From Spirochaetales bacterium Spiro_04 (lineage in GTDB: Bacteria > Spirochaetota > Spirochaetia > Sphaerochaetales > Sphaerochaetaceae), in NCBI GenBank assembly GCA_001604325.1, contig LVBF01000014.1, forward strand, positions 1 through 33,283: a stretch of 33,283 nucleotides of DNA, in the 5' to 3' direction. Below the pieces are notes generated by a model. The model made no database searches. It had not been told where the DNA came from and saw nothing but the letters and a program-made list of their open reading frames with translations. Shown here in pieces: positions 1-7,548 of the stretch. Position numbers and translations under genes: made by a program. The first letter of the stretch is position 1. Each line of letters starts with the position of its first letter.

Positions 1-549
1 GAGGGTGTTGCTGGTCAGGGCGGTGCCGCCGATGAAGGCGGCACGACTGGCTGAAAGCGCCCCGTCGTACCCTTGCGCCCGCCTGAGGCCGAACTCCATC
101 ACCGCCCCGCCCTTGCCGGCCAGGGTCATACGGCTGGCCTTGGTGGCGATCAAGCTCTGGAAGTTCAGCGTATTGAGCAAGATCCCTTCCAAGAGCTGGG
201 CGTCGATGAGGGAGGTATGGACCTGCAGCAGCGGTTCGTTGGGGAAGACCACCGTCCCCTCGGCGATGGCATAGATGTCGCCGTTGAAGCGGTAGGACCG
301 AAGGTAGTCGAGAAACTCGGCTCTGAAGATCCCGAGACTAGCCAGGTAGGAGAGTTCTTCCTCGTCGAAGGAGAGGCTCTCCAGCTTGTCGATCAAGTCG
401 TTGAGTCCCGTAAAGAGGACATATCCCCCGTCAAAGGGGTTTGTCCGATAGAACATTTCAAAGACGACCTGGGGGTTGTGGCCCTTGAGCCAGTACCCCT
501 GCATCATGGTCAGCTCGTAGAAATCCGTAATCAGTGCGCTCGTTCTCAT
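1..549 (-). CDS. pncB: Nicotinate phosphoribosyltransferase, N-terminal 183 residues (3' end off the window)
   Basis: This gene is missing from the ORF track because it has no stop inside the window. Reading the minus strand from the ATG at 549 gives an open frame to base 1 that begins MRTSALITDFYELTMMQGY and contains FEMFYRTNPFDGGY, GTVVFPNEPLLQVH and MEFGLRRAQG. These are hallmarks of nicotinate phosphoribosyltransferase, which joins nicotinate to PRPP in the Preiss-Handler NAD salvage pathway in the cytoplasm. A GAGGAAGG Shine-Dalgarno lies just upstream. Only 8 bases separate it from the serS stop, so it is the last visible gene of the trmL-proC-serS-pncB operon. The C-terminal part, including the rest of the PRPP-binding region, lies beyond the left edge. 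Confidence 0.93.
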   Translation of the reverse strand, partial: MRTSALITDFYELTMMQGYWLKGHNPQVVFEMFYRTNPFDGGYVLFTGLNDLIDKLESLSFDEEELSYLASLGIFRAEFLDYLRSYRFNGDIYAIAEGTVVFPNEPLLQVHTSLIDAQLLEGILLNTLNFQSLIATKASRMTLAGKGGAVMEFGLRRAQGYDGALSASRAAFIGGTALTSNTL

Positions 550-557
550 AACCTTCC

Positions 558-1838
558 TCAATTTCTTGGTTTTATGGTATCAAAGCCGGTATAGGGGACC
601 AAAGCCGGCGGGATCGTGATCGATCCGTCCTCGTTCTGGAAGTTCTCCAACACCGCCACCATGGCCCGGCTCAGCGCGACGGCTGTGCCGTTGAGCATGT
701 GGACGTACTGGTTCTTCCCGTCGTCATCCTTATACCGGATCGAAAGTGAGCGGGCCTGGTAGTCGGTGCAGTTGCTTGTCGAGGTGACCTCACCGTACTC
801 CCCACCCTCACCACGGCCGGGCATCCACGCTTCGATGTCGAACTTGCGGTACGCCGGGGCTCCCAGGTCGCCGGTACAGGTGTCCACCACCCGATAGGCG
901 ATGCCCAAGCCGCTGAAGATCTCCTCCTCGATGGCCAGGATCTCGTTGTGGTACTGCTCGGATTCCTCGGGGAGACAGTAGATGAAGAGCTCGAGCTTGC
1001 TGAACTGGTGGACCCGGTAGAGCCCCTTGGAGTACTGGCCGGCGGCTCCGGCTTCCCGGCGGAAGCAGTGCGACAGGCCACTCATCTTGATGGGAAGGTC
1101 CTTCTTGTCCAACACCTGGCCGGCATAGTAGCCGCCGAGGGTGATCTCGGCAGTTCCCACCAGGCAGGCGTCCATCCCCTCGATGGTGTAGATGTTGCTC
1201 TCCTCACCACGGGGGTTGAAACCGATGCCCATGAGGATCTCTTCGCGGGCGATGTCCGGGGTGATGAAGGGGGTGAACCCCTTCTTCATCGTGATGTCCA
1301 GGGCATAGCGCTCCAGAGCCATCTGCAGGACGACCGCCTCGCGCTTGAGGTAGTAGAACTTCGGCCCGCTCACCCGCGTCGCGGTGTCGAAGTCGATGAG
1401 GTCAAGCTCCTCTCCCAGGACGACGTGATCCTTGGGCGTGAAGGAGAAGGTGGGCGGGGTACCCACATGACGCACGATCGTGTAGTCACTCTCATCGGTG
1501 CCCAGCGGGGCATCGGGGTGGGCGTAGTTGGGGATGGTCCGTCCAAGGCGCAGGTACTCCTCCTCGACGGCTCGAAGTTCCGCCTCGATCTCGGCGATCT
1601 GATCCTTCAGATTCTTGCCCTCCTGGATGAGGAGCGCACGCGCATCGTTGTCGAGCCGGCCCTTCATCTTCGCGGCGTTCTCATTGCGGCTTGCCCTGAG
1701 TGCCTCGGTCTGCTGCAACAGCGCCGAGCGGCGCTCCTGGAGCTCGATTATCTCATCGAGGTTGATCTTCATGTTCCGGGCCTTGATGTTGGCCAGGATC
1801 TCGCTTTTGCGCTCTTTCAATTCTCGTAGGTCTATCAT
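558..1838 (-). CDS. serS: Seryl-tRNA synthetase
   Basis: Charges tRNA-Ser (and tRNA-Sec where present) with serine in the cytoplasm. The 426-residue length is standard for the family. Residues 1-105 are rich in heptad-like charged and leucine residues, matching the N-terminal antiparallel coiled-coil arm that binds the tRNA. The class II core follows: motif 2 is seen as FRREAGAAGQ (259-268) with VHQFSKLE (276-283), and the motif 3 region reads LNGTAVALSRAMVAVLENFQ near residue 390, followed by the usual IPPAL-PY tail. The start ATG overlaps the proC stop by four bases (ATGA), so translation is probably coupled to proC. No sign of truncation. Confidence 0.97.
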   Translation of the reverse strand: MIDLRELKERKSEILANIKARNMKINLDEIIELQERRSALLQQTEALRASRNENAAKMKGRLDNDARALLIQEGKNLKDQIAEIEAELRAVEEEYLRLGRTIPNYAHPDAPLGTDESDYTIVRHVGTPPTFSFTPKDHVVLGEELDLIDFDTATRVSGPKFYYLKREAVVLQMALERYALDITMKKGFTPFITPDIAREEILMGIGFNPRGEESNIYTIEGMDACLVGTAEITLGGYYAGQVLDKKDLPIKMSGLSHCFRREAGAAGQYSKGLYRVHQFSKLELFIYCLPEESEQYHNEILAIEEEIFSGLGIAYRVVDTCTGDLGAPAYRKFDIEAWMPGRGEGGEYGEVTSTSNCTDYQARSLSIRYKDDDGKNQYVHMLNGTAVALSRAMVAVLENFQNEDGSITIPPALVPYTGFDTIKPRN

Positions 1839-2641
1839 TGTTTGTCCTCACGGTTGTTATGCTCCAAGGCCGTAGCCTCCAGGGTCCTGTTCTTCTCTGC
1901 GCTGGCGCGCACCGCCGCCATCACGGTCGCCTCGAAGGCTCCGTCGGCCAACGCCTCCATCCCCTCGATGGTCGTCCCCCCCGCAGAGCAGACGGAGCTG
2001 ACCAGGGCGATGGGATGACAGGCGCTCGAGGCGAGCAGCGCGGTGGTGCTGCCCATCGTGGCGGCCACGATCTCGAGGGCCTTCGCATAGGGGATGCCCT
2101 CGGCGACCCCTCCCATGGAGAGTGCATGGACGAAGTCCAGCATGAAGGCGATCGCCGATGAGCTGATGCCGATGAAACCATCGAAGAGGTGCTCTTCCAA
2201 GGGGATGACGGTCCCAAAATGTGAGGCAATCTCAGTCGCTTCAGCGACAGAGGCCTCACTGCAGAGCGGTCCGGCAGAGAGGGCGGTGACGCTCTTCTTC
2301 TCTCCTGCGGCGATGTTGGGCAGGAGGCGCACCACGCGCTCACTCTGCAAGCCGGCGTGGAGGCGGGAGAGGGAGACGCCGGCGGCGATGCTGATCCAGA
2401 GCTTGTCGTGCCGGCAGAGGGCCGGGTAGAGGGAGGGGAGCACCTGCGGCTTGACCGCCAAGAGCACCGTTTCACTCTCTTTGAGCAGCGTCTCAAGCGA
2501 GGCGGCGATCGTGATGCCCGGCACACCGGAGAGGCGTTCGCTCGCACTCATTTGGCTGTCGTAGACGAGAGCCCCATCCGTCAGGCTGCGGGCTATGGCG
2601 CTTCCCATCGTCCCACAGCCGATGATTCCGATCCGCTTCAT
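1835..2641 (-). CDS. proC: Pyrroline-5-carboxylate reductase
   Basis: Catalyses the last step of proline synthesis, NAD(P)H-dependent reduction of 1-pyrroline-5-carboxylate. The N-terminus MKRIGIIGCGTMGSAI holds the Rossmann dinucleotide motif GCGTMG (residues 8-13), and the C-terminal half carries a P5CR-like signature, SVCSAGGTTIEGMEAL, where the family usually has PGGTT. At 268 residues it is full length. It overlaps trmL upstream and serS downstream by four bases each, so the three genes are read as one translationally coupled unit. No other proline genes are in the window. Confidence 0.93.
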   Translation of the reverse strand: MKRIGIIGCGTMGSAIARSLTDGALVYDSQMSASERLSGVPGITIAASLETLLKESETVLLAVKPQVLPSLYPALCRHDKLWISIAAGVSLSRLHAGLQSERVVRLLPNIAAGEKKSVTALSAGPLCSEASVAEATEIASHFGTVIPLEEHLFDGFIGISSSAIAFMLDFVHALSMGGVAEGIPYAKALEIVAATMGSTTALLASSACHPIALVSSVCSAGGTTIEGMEALADGAFEATVMAAVRASAEKNRTLEATALEHNNREDKQ

Positions 2642-3144
2642 GATATCTCCTTATAGGAGAGCCGGCTCAGAGAGCCGCTCTGCTGTAGTCCCGCAAAGGT
2701 TCGTTGGCGCTCCCACTCATAGGCGGCGATGGCCACGCTGTTGGAGAGGTTGAGGCTGCGGATCGCCGGCCGCATCGGGATACGCACGCACCGCTGTATT
2801 TCTTGGGCGAGCAACGCCTCATCGAGTCCGGCGCTCTCCTTGCCGAAGATCAAATAGACATCCTCACCGTAGTGGACCTCGCTGTAGGAGCGCGGCGCCT
2901 TGGTGGTGAAGTAGTAGCGCTCTTCTCCTGCTGTCTCTTCAAAGAAGGTGGCGCTGTCGCTCCACTGTCGCAAGGTCAGCTGGGGCCAGTAGTCGAGGCC
3001 GGCACGCTTCAGATGCTTTTCATCGAGCGAGAAGCCCAGGGGATGGACGAGGTGCAGCGTCGCACCCAATGCGGCGCAGGTGCGTACGATGTTGCCCGTG
3101 TTCTGCGGGATCTCCGGTTCGATCAAGACGATGTTCAGTGCCAC
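2638..3144 (-). CDS. trmL: tRNA (cytidine/uridine-2'-O-)-methyltransferase, SPOUT family
   Basis: Probable TrmL (YibK/CspR type), which 2'-O-methylates the wobble base 34 of leucine tRNAs using SAM. The 168-residue size fits the minimal SPOUT fold. Motifs run in the expected order: IEPEIPQNTGNIVRTCAALG near the N-terminus, IFGKESAGLDEALL in the middle and IPMRPAIRSLNLSNSVAIAAYE near the C-terminus, which forms the knot and SAM site. The start is GTG at 3144, supported by GGAGG five bases upstream. It is the first gene of the trmL-proC-serS-pncB operon. The substrate is assigned by family only. Confidence 0.9.
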   Translation of the reverse strand: MALNIVLIEPEIPQNTGNIVRTCAALGATLHLVHPLGFSLDEKHLKRAGLDYWPQLTLRQWSDSATFFEETAGEERYYFTTKAPRSYSEVHYGEDVYLIFGKESAGLDEALLAQEIQRCVRIPMRPAIRSLNLSNSVAIAAYEWERQRTFAGLQQSGSLSRLSYKEIS

Positions 3145-3161
3145 ACACCCCTCCGGTTCAA

Positions 3162-3189
3162 ATCTAACACTTGCATCAAATCAGCACAA
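3162..3189 (-). promoter_or_regulatory. Candidate sigma-70 promoter for the trmL-proC-serS-pncB operon
   Basis: On the minus strand TTGTGC (-35) and TTAGAT (-10) are separated by 16 bases, placing transcription start a few bases upstream of the trmL Shine-Dalgarno. Both boxes depart from consensus, so this is only a reasonable candidate. Confidence 0.4.
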
Positions 3190-3211
3190 GGGAGCAGAGC
3201 TCTATACCCGC

Positions 3212-3240
3212 TTGTATTGGCTCTCCCTTTGTTCTACACT
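3212..3240 (+). promoter_or_regulatory. Candidate sigma-70 promoter for uppP
   Basis: TTGTAT and TACACT with a 17-base spacer predict a start near 3247 and a 17-base leader carrying TTGGAGG before the uppP ATG. Spacing and boxes are good, and it lies in the gap between the divergent trmL and uppP genes. Confidence 0.6.
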
Positions 3241-3263
3241 TGTACCACGTTGGAGGCCTTTTG

Positions 3264-4079
3264 ATGGGAGAACTTTTGAAAGCGGTGTTGCTCGGTGTGG
3301 TACAGGGAATCACCGAATGGTTGCCGGTCAGCTCGACCGCCCACCTGCTCTTGGTGGATCAGTTTCTCCAGGTCGGCCTCAGCGCCCGTGCCAAGGAGCT
3401 CTTCTTCATCGTCATCCAGCTCGCCTCGATCCTGGCCATCGTGATCCTCTACTGGTCCACCCTCTGGCCCTTCGGTGCCAAGAAGGGGAGTGCGGTCAAG
3501 CGGTCCACCTGGGTACTCTGGCTCAAGATCATCATCGCCACGATTCCAGCGGCGGTGGTGGGCTATCTGCTCGATGACTACATGGATGCCCACTTGCAGC
3601 GCTGGACGGTCATCGCCAGCGCCCTCTTCTGCTACGGAGTGATCTATATCTTCTTGGAGAAGGGACCGTTGGGGAAAGCCAAGCGACGGGTGACGAGCTT
3701 GGATGCCATCGGCTACGGCGATGCGGTGTTGCTCGGTTTCTTCCAGACATTGGCGTTGGTACCCGGCACCAGTCGCAGCGGCTCAACGATCCTCGGCGGG
3801 ATCATCCTTGGCCTGGACCGGGGCGTGGCCGCCCAGTTCTCCTTCTTCATGGCCATCCCGGTCATGGTCGGCGCATCGGCCCTCAAGCTCATCAAGCTCG
3901 GCTTCTCCTATACGGCGATGGAGTGGCTCATCATAGCGGTGGCTTCCATCACCTCCTTTGCTGTCTCGATGCTGGTCGTCAAAGCCCTGATAGGCTACGT
4001 CAAGAGTCATGACTTCTCAATCTTCGGCGTCTACCGAATCCTGCTTTCGATCGCGATAGCCGCCTTCTTCATCTTCTGA
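3264..4079 (+). CDS. uppP: Undecaprenyl-diphosphatase (BacA/UppP type)
   Basis: Integral membrane phosphatase that recycles undecaprenyl diphosphate to the monophosphate lipid carrier for peptidoglycan and other envelope polymers. The two family motifs are present: VVQGITEWLPVSSTAH close to the N-terminus and PGTSRSGSTI in the middle, with several hydrophobic spans. The ORF track starts at 3171, but ATG 3264 gives the canonical MGELLKAVLLGVVQGITEW start, has TTGGAGG upstream and follows a good promoter; the product is then 271 residues, normal for the family. The stop overlaps the start of the MFS gene by one base (TGATG). Its function fits the murein genes murE, ddl and murC in this window. 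Confidence 0.95.
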   Translation: MGELLKAVLLGVVQGITEWLPVSSTAHLLLVDQFLQVGLSARAKELFFIVIQLASILAIVILYWSTLWPFGAKKGSAVKRSTWVLWLKIIIATIPAAVVGYLLDDYMDAHLQRWTVIASALFCYGVIYIFLEKGPLGKAKRRVTSLDAIGYGDAVLLGFFQTLALVPGTSRSGSTILGGIILGLDRGVAAQFSFFMAIPVMVGASALKLIKLGFSYTAMEWLIIAVASITSFAVSMLVVKALIGYVKSHDFSIFGVYRILLSIAIAAFFIF

Positions 4080-5230
4080 TGGCTCTCCTGATCGTCATCT
4101 ACCTCGCCTTCATCAGCCTCGGGCTTCCCGACGGGGTGCTCGGCGCAGTCTGGCCATTGATGCACCAGGATCTTGGATTGGCACTCAGCGATGCTGGGCT
4201 CATCAGCGCCATCACCAGCATCGGGACCGTGATCAGCGCATTGGTGGGACACCGCATGGTGGCCCGCTTCAAGACCGGTCTGGTCACCGCCGTCAGCGTG
4301 GCGGCGACCGCCTTCGGCCTCTGGGGTTTCTCTGTCTCCACCTCGCTCCTCTCCCTCTGCCTCTTCGCCATCCCCTTGGGACTGGGGGCCGGGTCGGTGG
4401 ATTCTGCGCTGAACAACTACGTTGCGCTGCACTACAAGGCGCATCACATGAACTGGCTCCACTCCTTCTGGGGCTTTGGGGCCTCCGGCGGGCCCGTCTT
4501 GATGGCCCTCACCCTCTCCTTGGGTCACTCCTACCGTAGCGGGTGGCGCCTCATCAGCGCGATCCAGGCGGTCTTGATGATCGTACTCTTCCTCTCGCTG
4601 CCGCTCTTCGCCTCATCAGAGCGGGAGGAACCGACAAAGAGAACAACGGATGGCGTGAAGAGAGGGGCGAAGCGAAGCGGTCTCTCCTTGATCCTCGCCT
4701 CCTTCTTCCTCTACTGCCTCATCGAGACCTCCACCGGGCTCTGGGCGGTGAGCTATCTGGTGCAGGTCAAGCACATCGACGCCTCCACCGCCGCCCTCTA
4801 TGGCTCACTCTTCTATCTCGGCATCACGGCAGGGCGGATGATCAGCGGCTTCGTGAGCCTGCGCCTCTCCAACGGAAAGCTCATCGCCACCGGCTTGGCC
4901 GTCATCGCCATCGGCTTGGTCTCCCTCTTTCTCTCCAACGAAACGAGTGCGATTTTCGCCCTGCTGGCCATCGGCCTGGGGTGTGCCCCGATCTTCCCCT
5001 CCATGATCCACGAGACGCCGAGGCGCTTCTCCATCGAGGCGAGCGCTCGTGTCATCGGCCTAGAGATGGCCACCGCCTACGTGGGCAGCACCACCGCCGG
5101 CCCGCTCTTCGGGCTCTTGGCCCATCTGGTGGGCCTCAGTTGGATGGTGGGCCTGCAGGCATTCTTCTTCCTGCTCTTGCTCATCACCCTCACGCTCTTC
5201 TTCCGGCGTACCACGGCGCAGAGCGTGTAG
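4079..5230 (+). CDS. MFS transporter, fucose/glucose permease-like
   Basis: A 383-residue protein made almost entirely of hydrophobic segments, consistent with a 12-helix major facilitator. The N-terminus (YLAFISLGLPDGVLGAVWP) and the later LNNYVALHYKAHHMNWLHSF stretch resemble the sugar-permease branch related to FucP (COG0738-like). A polar linker with several charges (SSEREEPTKRTTDGVKRGAKR) lies between the two six-helix halves, as expected for the central cytoplasmic loop. It probably moves a sugar or small metabolite by proton symport, but the substrate cannot be read. Its ATG overlaps the uppP stop by one base, so it is co-transcribed with uppP. A link to cell-wall lipid recycling is possible but unsupported. 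Confidence 0.85.
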   Translation: MALLIVIYLAFISLGLPDGVLGAVWPLMHQDLGLALSDAGLISAITSIGTVISALVGHRMVARFKTGLVTAVSVAATAFGLWGFSVSTSLLSLCLFAIPLGLGAGSVDSALNNYVALHYKAHHMNWLHSFWGFGASGGPVLMALTLSLGHSYRSGWRLISAIQAVLMIVLFLSLPLFASSEREEPTKRTTDGVKRGAKRSGLSLILASFFLYCLIETSTGLWAVSYLVQVKHIDASTAALYGSLFYLGITAGRMISGFVSLRLSNGKLIATGLAVIAIGLVSLFLSNETSAIFALLAIGLGCAPIFPSMIHETPRRFSIEASARVIGLEMATAYVGSTTAGPLFGLLAHLVGLSWMVGLQAFFFLLLLITLTLFFRRTTAQSV

Positions 5231-5231
5231 A

Positions 5232-5305
5232 GAGCAGGAGCATCCTGTTCGATTGCATACCCAGAGTGCGCTCACCTCTTCTCGTTTGAAACGAGCAGGG
5301 TGGGC
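5232..5305. terminator. Stem-loops between the convergent MFS and dinB genes
   Basis: Two hairpins fill the 78-base gap. The first pairs GAGCAGGA (5232-5239) with TCCTGTTC (5243-5250), including one G-T pair. The second pairs GCTCACC (5270-5276) with GGTGGGC (5299-5305) and, inside it, CTCGTT with AACGAG. Neither strand has a following T-run, so they are not classical intrinsic terminators. They may still stop or protect converging transcripts. Confidence 0.4.
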
Positions 5306-5308
5306 TCG

Positions 5309-6475
5309 TCACTGCCTCTCCTTCAGATTTGTCGCCTTGAAGACGTGGGTGCCCTTCTTCTGTAGCTCGAGGACCACCTGTTCGAGTTTGCGCTCTTTTT
5401 CATGAGGATCCTCGAAGAGCTCCTCCTGCAGGGGGCGCTCCCCGTCGTAGACTTGATGGAGGCCCACCCCGATGAGGCGGACCGGCATCCCCGCTCTCCA
5501 CCGCTGCGCCAGGAGGGCCTTGGCGTGCTCATAGACTTGGCTTGCGCTGAGGATTGGGGTGGTGGGGGTAGTCTGCACCGTATAGGTGGTGAAGTCGGGG
5601 TAGCGCACCTTGATCGCGACGGTACGGGCCATCACCTTCTCATCGAGGGCGCGGAACATCACCTCGTGGCTCATGGAGAGCAGCACCTGGTGGAGGAGTT
5701 CCTCGCTTGTGATGTCGTCGGCGAAGGTGGTCTCGGTGGAGATCGATCGGCTCTTGGCCTCCTCGCTGAAGATCCCCGGGTCCTCGCCCCGGACGGCGAG
5801 GTAGAGGAAGTGTCCCATCGAGTTGCCGAAGCGGCGCTTGAGTCGCTCCTCATCCCAGCTTCTCAGATCGGCGGTCGTCTTGATACCTGCCTCGGCGATG
5901 GCCCGTTGGGTGACCTTGCCCACACCCCACAGTTTCTTCAGTCCGACGGCATCGATGAAGGCGAGGTGTTTGGAGGGAGAGACGCGGCAGAGCCCGTCCG
6001 GTTTGTCGTAGTCGCTCGCCATCTTGGCGATGAGGCGGTTGCTCCCGATGCCCACCGAGATGACGAGGCCGGTCTCCGCCTTCACCGTCTCTTTGAGCAG
6101 CGCTCCCGCTTCCCGTGGCAGACCGAAGAGGCGGGAGGTGCCGCTCATGTCCAGAAACGCCTCGTCGATGGAGATTTGTTGCACCGAGGGGGAGAAGCGG
6201 TGGAGGATCGCCATGACACGCCGGCTCTCCTGGCTGTAGCGTTCCATTCTCGGCGGGACGGCCAAGAGGTGGGGGCAGAGGCGCAGGGCCTGACCCATCG
6301 GCATCGCCGAGTGGATGCCGTAGCTGCGCGCCTTGTAGCTCGCCGCCGCGACCACCGAACGCGGACTCCTGCCGCCGATGACCAGCACCTCATCGGCATA
6401 CTCGGGGTGGTCCAGCGTCTCCACCGCCGCATAGAAGGCATCGAGGTCGACATGGAAGTATACCGGCTCGATCAT
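5309..6475 (-). CDS. dinB: DNA polymerase IV (Y-family translesion polymerase)
   Basis: Error-prone Y-family polymerase that copies past damaged bases. Catalytic acidic residues are visible in HVDLDAFYAAVE (D10, D12) and SIDEAFLDM (D104, E105), followed by the helix-hairpin-helix region LKKLWGVGKVTQRAIAEAG and a little-finger domain. PLQEELFED near the C-terminus resembles a beta-clamp-binding motif (QxxLF). At 388 residues it is slightly longer than the E. coli enzyme. Its ATG overlaps the ddl stop by four bases, so it is translated from the murE-ddl-dinB message. I see no LexA-type operator in front, and the operon position suggests expression together with murein genes rather than a private SOS promoter. 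Confidence 0.96.
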   Translation of the reverse strand: MIEPVYFHVDLDAFYAAVETLDHPEYADEVLVIGGRSPRSVVAAASYKARSYGIHSAMPMGQALRLCPHLLAVPPRMERYSQESRRVMAILHRFSPSVQQISIDEAFLDMSGTSRLFGLPREAGALLKETVKAETGLVISVGIGSNRLIAKMASDYDKPDGLCRVSPSKHLAFIDAVGLKKLWGVGKVTQRAIAEAGIKTTADLRSWDEERLKRRFGNSMGHFLYLAVRGEDPGIFSEEAKSRSISTETTFADDITSEELLHQVLLSMSHEVMFRALDEKVMARTVAIKVRYPDFTTYTVQTTPTTPILSASQVYEHAKALLAQRWRAGMPVRLIGVGLHQVYDGERPLQEELFEDPHEKERKLEQVVLELQKKGTHVFKATNLKERQ

Positions 6476-7548
6476 GTGAGTACCGGTGGGGTGTAGATCC
6501 GCCCATCATTGCGCTCCCTTCGGCGCAACGCCGAGGCAAAGAGTTCATTGAGGGCCGCGGTGAGCGGCCAGCCGGCGCTCTTCATCAGAGCAGGCCAGTG
6601 ACTCTGTGCGGTCATCCCTGGGGCGGTGTTGATCTCATTGAGGAAGACCTTCCCGTCACTGACGAAGAAGTCCACCCGGGCGTACCCATTGCCCTTGATG
6701 GCCCGGAAAGCTTGTGTGGCAAGAGAACGGATCTGCTCGTCGATCTCAGCTCCCAAACCGCTGGGGACCTGCATCGTGGCACCGCCTGAGGCGGTGTACT
6801 TGTGGTGATAGTCGAGGAAGCCCACCGCCTCGGCACCGGGATCGATGACCCGTCCCGGCCCGGCGGCCACCACGGTCCCGTCCTCTCTCTCCAAGATGGC
6901 GCACTCCGCCTCGATGAGGGGGGTGACCAGCGTCTGCACCAGGACGCGCTCGCTGTGTTTCCGGCCGATTCGTATGGCCTCACAGAAGGCTGCCAAGTCG
7001 GCTGTTCTCAGGGCACTCACCCCCACCGAGGAGCCCGAGCTCTCCGGCTTGATGAAGAGGGCTGGCCCCAAGCGCTCGACGGCGCGGTCGAAGAGATGAC
7101 GGTCCACCGCCGCATCTTCGCCCACCAACACCGTCTCCACGGTGGGGATGGCGTGGGCTGCAAAGAGCTCTTGGGCGACCATCTTGTACATGCCGACTCC
7201 ACTGGAGAGGGTGTCGCAGCCGACAAGCGGGATGGCGCAGAGGGTGCAGAGCCCCTGGAGGTTGCCATCCTCGCCCCCCCAGCCATGGGTGGGGGCGATG
7301 GCGACGTCGATGGGGAGTTTTTGGCCGTCGACGAAGGCTCCCACCCCCGGTCGCAGGGTCACCTCCCGGTCGGTGGCGATCTTGGCTGCAACCGATTCCT
7401 CTTGGAGGTACCACCTGCCGTCAAGGGTGATGGCGATGAGGGTGACGGTATGCCCCCCGTCGAGAATCGCGGTGTGGATGTGGGCGGCGCTCGCCACCGA
7501 TACGTCGTGTTCGGTCGATCGCCCGCCGTAGATGAGTGCTACCTGCAT
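6472..7548 (-). CDS. ddl: D-alanine--D-alanine ligase
   Basis: ATP-grasp enzyme making the D-Ala-D-Ala dipeptide for the peptidoglycan stem. The sequence begins MQVALIYGGRSTEHDVSVAS with the family EHDVSV motif, continues with HGWGGEDGNLQG (88-99) and KPESSGSSVGVS, and ends with RVDFFVSDGKVFLNEINTAPGMT, which carries the metal-binding residues. Length (358) is normal. It overlaps murE upstream by 10 bases and dinB downstream by four. With MurE and the MurC-type ligase at 10756 it supplies much of cytoplasmic murein-precursor assembly; MurF, MurD, MurA and MurB are not in the window. Confidence 0.95.
   Translation of the reverse strand: MQVALIYGGRSTEHDVSVASAAHIHTAILDGGHTVTLIAITLDGRWYLQEESVAAKIATDREVTLRPGVGAFVDGQKLPIDVAIAPTHGWGGEDGNLQGLCTLCAIPLVGCDTLSSGVGMYKMVAQELFAAHAIPTVETVLVGEDAAVDRHLFDRAVERLGPALFIKPESSGSSVGVSALRTADLAAFCEAIRIGRKHSERVLVQTLVTPLIEAECAILEREDGTVVAAGPGRVIDPGAEAVGFLDYHHKYTASGGATMQVPSGLGAEIDEQIRSLATQAFRAIKGNGYARVDFFVSDGKVFLNEINTAPGMTAQSHWPALMKSAGWPLTAALNELFASALRRRERNDGRIYTPPVLT

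Noticed and set aside
3171-3263. Extended uppP start in the ORF track
   Set aside because: The segment contains the predicted promoter and Shine-Dalgarno, and the family starts at MGELLKA.
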